Assembly (NCBI RefSeq): GCF_003711515.1
Contig: NW_021167079.1
Span: 423,471 to 487,470, forward strand
DNA: 64,000 nt
Reading direction: 5' to 3'
Source of the DNA: Sodiomyces alkalinus F11
Taxonomy: Eukaryota > Ascomycota > Sordariomycetes > Glomerellales > Plectosphaerellaceae
The notes below the pieces were generated by a model, which was not told the origin of the DNA, made no database searches, and saw nothing but the letters and a program-made list of their open reading frames with translations. A program made the translations under genes and the position numbers. This document shows positions 58,288 to 64,000 of the stretch, piece by piece; the first letter of the stretch is position 1; each line of letters opens with the position of its first letter.

Positions 58288-60745
58288 TCAACACCGTTCA
58301 AATACCCGATATAATCCTTTCAAATCCGCCACCTCCAAGATGCCTCCCTTCATGAGTGCCTTCGTGGCCAACAGTCTGGATTTAAACGCCGGAAAGAAGA
58401 TGTGCTCGATAGCCCAGCGGACGTTCTTGCGCCGCCTGGACAGTTCCTGGTACATGGGCCCGTCTCGGCTCAAGTCTTCCCCTTCCCCTTCCCCTTCCCA
58501 TTCCCCTTCTTTTGCCTCTGCACTCCCCTCCTCCGCCTCGCCGCCAGAAGGGATACTTGGGGGTAGTGTCTCCGGGACGTAAAAAGAAGCCAGCTCCCTC
58601 AGGAAGGTTTCAAAGCATGCCTTTTCATCCATCCAGTCGACGTACGGACCAAGCCGTAAAAGAAACTTGGGAAGTTTGACCACAGGCGGCGTGTATCCCT
58701 TGATCAGAAGCGGGATGCTCACGAGATCGCCTGTCGGTGTGATCTCAAGCGAGAAATACTCGAGCAACATCTCGCGACGCTCAACCAGCTGGCTCGCCAC
58801 CCGTTCAACAAGTACATCCACCTCAAAATCCTCCCCGGGCGATTCGATCACCTCCTTTTCACGTGTTGCTGCTATGCGCAGCAGCTCCCTGAGGTCCAAG
58901 GTCGGGTTGAATCGAATGGCACCAAAGTTTCCAAAGTCCGTCAGCCCGACCTGGTAGCAGTATTCGAAACAAGCGAACCCGTAATCTACCAAGTAAAGCT
59001 TCACACCACCCTGGATGGCGGCCAACCTCCGCTGCTCGTCCACGACGCCGACGAACGTGTGCCCCGCAAACGCCTCCGTCAGGTCGTGGTGGATGTCCTC
59101 TCGTACTTCGGCCCGGAGCTCCTTGATACTTGTCAGCCGGCACGGAGTCGGCTCCCGATCCACAGTCTCGTATTGGACGTCCTCGGGCATGGCGAGCACA
59201 TCCTCGTCCAGCTCCGGAGCAGGGGTTCTATCGCTGCCCTCGCCTGCTGGTGCTGCTGGTGCTGCTGATGCTGATGCTGCTGCTGTCGGGAACATGCTCG
59301 TGATCTTACGAAGGGACGTATCGGTTCGAACGAGGTTATTGGAATTCCTTCGGGGTCGCTTCTTAGCCGACGCATCCGGTGCCGGACTTCTCTCGGCCTC
59401 ATCTGCACCAGTACCTGCACCTGCACCGTCTTTATCTTCCCATTGCATTCCAGGTAATACCATCTGCGTTAAGAACGTTCGGCTCGTATCAACCTCGGCC
59501 AGCTTGGAGCGAATGTGCTCACAGATGGATTGAATGATCTCGTCCTCGTTGAGAAAATGCACTTCCCGTTTCGTGGGATGGACATTGACGTCGACTCTGG
59601 CTGGGTCAATGTTCAGGTTGAGGTAGACGAAAGGGCGTCCGTTCTTGGGGAGGACAGCAGCGTAAACCTGCTCAATGGCCTTCTTGATATGGGTCGATTC
59701 GACGCAGCGGTGATTAATAAATAGCAGAAGCGTAGTTTTCTTGACGTGGTAGTTGGCATTGGTCGCGAAGCCGTCAGCCTGGAACCCCCAGCGATCCTCG
59801 GAAGTCGAAAACTCCAGCAACTCATTCGTCACGTTGGCGCCGTGGATTTGGCGGATGCGGTCCACAGTCTTGGCGCTGGCCTGGATGGAGAGGCCCGTAC
59901 CCGGATCCCCGTGTTTCTTGCAGGAGAAGGCGACGCCCTCGCAATGGACGGCATAGCGGCCGACCATGTCGATGATTTTGTTGTATTCATCCGAAGGGTA
60001 CCGAAACGCACGCCTTCGCGTAGGGACGTTAAAGAAGAGGTCTTCGACGCAGATTTGGGTACCATTCCTGCCGGCGGTGGCCTTTGGGGCCGGTGACTGT
60101 CCCGGTTTTGCCGGCACGAGTTTGCCGTCCAGGAAGTGAGCCCGCCATGCCACATCCGAGTCGGCTGTCTTGGTGGTGACAGAAAGATGAGCAATATGGC
60201 TGATGCTTGCAAGGGCCTCGCCACGGAAGCCGTAGGTCGAGATGGACGTCAAGTCCTCGAACGATGTGATTTTGGATGTTGTGTGGCGTTCACACAGTAT
60301 AGCAAGATCCTCTTTCTGCGAGATGAAAAGGGGGTGGTGTCAGTGAGACAGGACAGTAGCGTAAAATGGCAGAGGACTTACACGGATGCCACAGCCGTTG
60401 TCGGTGATTTGTAGGAGTTTGAGGCCCCCTTCCTTGACAAGGACCTCAACTGAAGTCGAGCCTGCATCCACGGCATTCTCCATCAGCTCTTTCAGGGCGT
60501 GAACGGGGGCAACTATAATCTCTCCAGCCGCAATTCTGTTTACAACATCCGGATCCAAGGCCTGCAAGTGTTAATGTTACCGAGTCAGAGGTTCGTGCCG
60601 GATAGTAAGCATTAAAGAAGCGGGGGTGGGCGATAAATATTGGACTAACCCTGATCCTACGAGGCGCACGAGACTCGGCGGGTTCACCATCGGCTTTGCG
60701 TTTAAGGCCAGTCGGTGCATCGACATCCATTGGCTCGGTGGCCAT
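58288..60745 (-). CDS. MLH1: Mlh1 DNA mismatch-repair MutL homologue
   Basis: Mlh1 forms MutL heterodimers with Pms1, Mlh2 and Mlh3 in mismatch repair and meiotic crossover. CDS: complement(58288..60315, 60382..60561, 60650..60745), 767 aa, with introns of 66 and 88 bp. Exon 2 holds the GHKL ATPase start: [25 protein letters not shown] and DNGCGIRKEDL at the exon 2/3 join. Exon 3 begins with [16 protein letters not shown] and continues with [20 protein letters not shown] and [15 protein letters not shown]. An Ala/Pro low-complexity linker ([15 protein letters not shown]) and an EGEGEGED insert separate the domains. The protein ends LYRVFERC, the conserved FERC terminus of the endonuclease site. 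The start at 60745 ([11 protein letters not shown]) is preferred to an in-frame upstream ATG at 60859. Confidence 0.96.
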
Positions 60746-63035
60746 CTTTCTTTTGCTCCCTTCTGTTTTCAAGAGAAGGGATGAAAATAAAAAACCAAGC
60801 AGATGCCCCCGTGGCCTTTGGCCTACCTTAATGAGAGGATCACCGGCTTGCTCTCTCACACTCCTCGTAACCTTGCAGTTTCGCCGAGTCTCGGTTTCAA
60901 GAAGCTGGTGTCATTCAGGTGACGTGACACTCGATGGATTCAATCTACCATGACCCAGTTCTGTTCAAACTGCTGGTGTAGGTACCGCTGAATGAGATGA
61001 GAATGAGATGAACGCTTTGGCAAGGCCAGCTTGGCATGGGGGTTGGGAAGTTCAGGGAGTTCACGCGAGTGGTCCATAATTCCCAGCTGGTTGGCTATGA
61101 TCTCTCACGTCGCGTGGTCACGTGTGACTGTTCTTGTCATCTTTTGGCGAAGTACCTACCTAAGGTACCTTACCTAAGGCCAAAGGTATGGCAAGCCACC
61201 TTCAAAAAAGGTACGTACCTTAGAGAGGCAGATGTTCCTTCACAGGTCTCTTGTAATATCGTCCGTCCTCTTACATATGTCGTTTGACCGCCCAAATCGA
61301 AGGAATGGAACAATACGGACGATTGCTTCGGTTTCTCAACTCTTTCCAGCCCATTTTTCCCACGATCGCAACTAGGTAAAATGCCGTTACTCTGGATTGG
61401 ACTCGGGTATTAAATCCGGTATCCTCCTCTCCCACTCGGAGATTTCTTTCCCTTAGGCCGGTGGCACGGAAGACGATCGATTTGCTTGCCCTGTGCACTT
61501 CTCCACCCCCCGACCGCCGGGTAACGTTACCAGATGGCTGGGTTCAGTGTAAACTTTTAACGACACTTACATATGACAATAGGTAGACACAGTGAGCGCC
61601 TTGAATTCTTTCAAGAGACGGCCCGAAACAGCCGTGAATCAATACTCCTTCGAGTAGTGGTTGCTAAGCGACTCGGGGCCACAGCTTAACAACTTAACAT
61701 TAATGGACGGCTGTATGGAGATAAAAGCCGAGAGTCCAACAAATATCTGACGCGGACTCCTACGGCGTACATATTCGTAGTTTGATGTTGATGCGTACCC
61801 CGACACCAATGACCCCTCCTTAATTAGCGACAGAGCGCACGCCGCACAGCACGAGGCGAGAGAGAACAAGTGACATGGAGCTGGGTAGCCCAGGGCTAGC
61901 ATCTTGCTTTCATGTACGGAGTAGATCTCACCCGCAGGACAAGCGCAGATAGGTATCTGCTGTCAGAGGTCAGGCCGCTTACCAGCCCCTGCCCAGTTTA
62001 TCTCTGTCGCAGCCCTCGCGAATATTATGCCCCTTGTCCCACCAGTCTTTAAACCCGCACACCACCCAACTTCCCCCAACTGCTTTTACCTATTCGTATG
62101 TACGTGTACTTATACTCGCGGCATCCAAGCATTATTGCTCGGACTCGGCACATCGCACTTTTTATCTCTGACAGGTGCCAATTCATCCGACCAGCCGAGA
62201 TGAGGAGACCTCCTTCGAACACCAGCTAAGCCGGCCCGACATGCAGACACGTTGACAGCCAAACCGTCTCCCTCCGGCGTCAGACCTGACTTTTACTTCG
62301 ACGTGTCCCTCCATACGGAGTAGCAGCCGGTGAGACGAATAGCGTCATCTTAATGCACGCGAACCTCCTGAGGGATAGGTATTAGAGTATATTGGGTCCC
62401 AGCCACTATGCTATGGCGGTTCGTTCGAACCATGAAACCTGCAAGTTTCCACCATGACCCCTTATCAACGTCCTCCATTCGACAGTTCCTCCCGCACCAA
62501 AGAAACTCAAACCAACCAACCGGAACCAAACATGACCATCTCATTCCGCCGTATCCTACATCTTCGCCATCTGCAGTCATATCTTCAGCAGCCATAAGCC
62601 AACATAAAGTAAAACAACGGTTAAAAACGACATTTTTAAACATGTTGCGAGAGTACGCCAGCCTTCCAGATCGCCGATATTAAAGACGAGAGCAAGCGAA
62701 AGGAAAGACAAAAAGAAGAAGACAAAAAGAAGAAGAGAAAAAAAGAAGAGGAAAAAAGAAGAGAAAGAAATATCAACAAAAACGTAGAAATGCAGCTTAA
62801 TATAGGTATATATATGAGAAAGCGAGACAAACAGACAAAGCGTTGGTTGTACAGGTGGTATCTTTGAAAAGGATAAAGGACCCGAGCACAGAAAAAGAAG
62901 ACTTGACACCTGACTTAAAAACACAAAGTGTGCTGGGCGCTGGAATGAGACTCGAAAATCCTCAGAAACGAACCGTGGGAACTGCATGAGGGAGGAGCGC
63001 TGGCACAGAAGGAGCCGTTGCTATGGGCGCAGGAC
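60746..63035. other. Large intergenic region, 2.3 kb
   Basis: This is the longest gene-free stretch outside the transposon block. It contains clusters of taaggtacctta-type palindromes (gtaggtaccg at 60978; cctacctaaggtaccttacc at 61155-61174; ggtacgtacctt at 61210-61221) and an A/G-rich tract at 62693-62775. That tract would be a U/C-rich 3' UTR for the minus-strand PAS gene. Small ORFs here show no recognisable protein. No tRNA or other RNA gene was found by eye. Confidence 0.5.
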
Positions 63036-64000
63036 CTATTTCGGCTTTTCGATTAAGCCTTCTATGTCGACCCGACCAGACCGCTCCTCCCTCCTGGCAG
63101 GAGGCTCCGACTGGGGCATGCCATGTTGTGGTGGAGATCGAATCGGAGGAAGCTGATACGAAGGGTGGTGTGGTGGTGGCGGCCGTGCGTTCGATAATAG
63201 GTCGTTGCGAGGTCCCTGACTAGACGAAGGCCCCGAGACAAAATCCGGCCGGCCGGGAGACGCACCATACGGGCCGGACATACCGCCTGTGCTAAATACA
63301 GGACTGGGGCCCGGGCTCAGCCCTGGACTCGGACCGGCCGTCATGTGGGGGGGGTGCCCGGGACTCGGCCGCGGCGCCAATGCGCTTTCCCCAAATCTTT
63401 GCCTATTCATGTCGAAATTGGCAGACAAGGGCGTAGGCTGACCGTAGGAGAGATGATATTGCTGCTTCGGATGCGGTTGGTGCTGCTGGTGTTGCTGATG
63501 AGGAAGCGGCAGCGGGGTGTACGAGGGGTAGCTTGCCTCTCTTCCCTGGGGGGACGGGGTGGGATAGGGAAAGCCTACGGGCAGCTGTAAGAGGACAGCG
63601 ACAAAGTAGATCGAATCCCGTTTGGCTGTCCCCATGCGCACGCTGAAAGACCTCGGCTGTCCTTCCGGACCCGCAAAGACGAGGACATCACGGCGATCCA
63701 TCTGGATTCGTGACAGTTCATCTGCGTCGAACCGCAGCGTATCCAGCACTCGCTCTTCTTCCTGCTTTCCGAAAATCGGGGGCAAGTACATCGGATCGTT
63801 CCTGGCGCGGTCTTCTTGCATCGACTGCTGATGTCTCTGAATCTTCGCCCTATCTGCCGACGTGACGATGTCGAACAGATTCCTGCCCCGTATATTGGCG
63901 ACACCGAGTGCGTCGATGAAGGTGGGAGACACCTTGACGATATGCAGGTCGGGACTGAGGAAAGCCACTGGCTCCGGTGCCAGGGTCGGGACCGGCGACG
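63036..64000 (-). CDS. PAS-domain protein, C-terminal part (cut by window edge)
   Basis: The frame is open to the right edge, so the N-terminus lies outside. A PAS-like fold is visible at the visible start: FLSPDLHIVKVSPTFIDALG, IRGRNLFDIVTSADRAKIQR, YLPPIFGKQEEERV, RRDVLVFAGPEGQPRSFSVR and KRDSIYFVAVLLQLP. A low-complexity tail of about 180 residues follows, rich in Pro, Gln, His, Ser and Gly ([14 protein letters not shown]; Gly-Pro-Ser-Pro repeats), ending DIEGLIEKPK. PAS plus a disordered tail suggests a fungal transcription regulator or sensor. A zinc-cluster DNA-binding domain may lie upstream, outside the window. I cannot name the family with confidence. Confidence 0.75.
   Translation of the reverse strand, partial: SPVPTLAPEPVAFLSPDLHIVKVSPTFIDALGVANIRGRNLFDIVTSADRAKIQRHQQSMQEDRARNDPMYLPPIFGKQEEERVLDTLRFDADELSRIQMDRRDVLVFAGPEGQPRSFSVRMGTAKRDSIYFVAVLLQLPVGFPYPTPSPQGREASYPSYTPLPLPHQQHQQHQPHPKQQYHLSYGQPTPLSANFDMNRQRFGESALAPRPSPGHPPHMTAGPSPGLSPGPSPVFSTGGMSGPYGASPGRPDFVSGPSSSQGPRNDLLSNARPPPPHHPSYQLPPIRSPPQHGMPQSEPPARREERSGRVDIEGLIEKPK

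Overview
The window looks like a chromosome segment from a filamentous ascomycete (Pezizomycotina, most likely a Sordariomycete). The reasons are short spliceosomal introns (about 58-125 bp, gtaagt/gtgagt donors), GC-rich coding sequence, a fungal gene set (Egt1, Ku70, Dbp10, Syo1, Mlh1) and a large block with the signature of repeat-induced point mutation (RIP). The exact species cannot be read from the sequence.

Positions 1 to about 23735 are a RIP-mutated transposon block with no intact gene. It resolves into layers. (a) A chromodomain Ty3/gypsy relic (element A) runs off the left edge. (b) A minus-strand Ty1/copia relic is cut in two. (c) The cut is an outer Ty3/gypsy element (4287-23113; 352-bp LTRs at both ends; target-site duplication CTCTT). 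(d) An inner Ty3/gypsy element (12704-22590; two 349-bp LTRs; duplication AAGGT/AAGGC) sits inside the outer one. Removing the outer element and one CTCTT restores the copia reading frame, so the order of insertion is copia, then outer, then inner. Element A and the outer element each carry an antisense relic encoding a cysteine cluster plus coiled coil between pol and the 3' end. The inner element carries a different, sense-strand extra ORF of about 500 codons.

At about 23735 the RIP stops sharply beside the 3' part of an ergothioneine-synthesis gene (EGT1). Its last four exons are still cleanly spliceable, but the gene has lost its N-terminal half.

From 25.5 kb on the window is ordinary gene-dense euchromatin: eIF2B-alpha (-), NECAP-like (+), an unknown coiled-coil protein (-), a decayed radical-SAM gene (-), KU70 (-), ferrochelatase (+), CTF18 (-), an FHIT-type HIT hydrolase (-), an MFS transporter (-), CDC5/CEF1 (+), a second MFS transporter (-), DBP10 (-), a DNAJC8-like J protein (+), SYO1 (-), MLH1 (-) and a PAS-domain protein cut by the right edge (-). 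Functional themes are genome maintenance (Ku70, Ctf18, Mlh1), ribosome biogenesis and translation (Dbp10, Syo1, eIF2B-alpha) and splicing (Cdc5, DNAJC8-like). Splice sites were placed by eye. All joined CDSs are whole multiples of three and read through in frame, but no transcript evidence was available.
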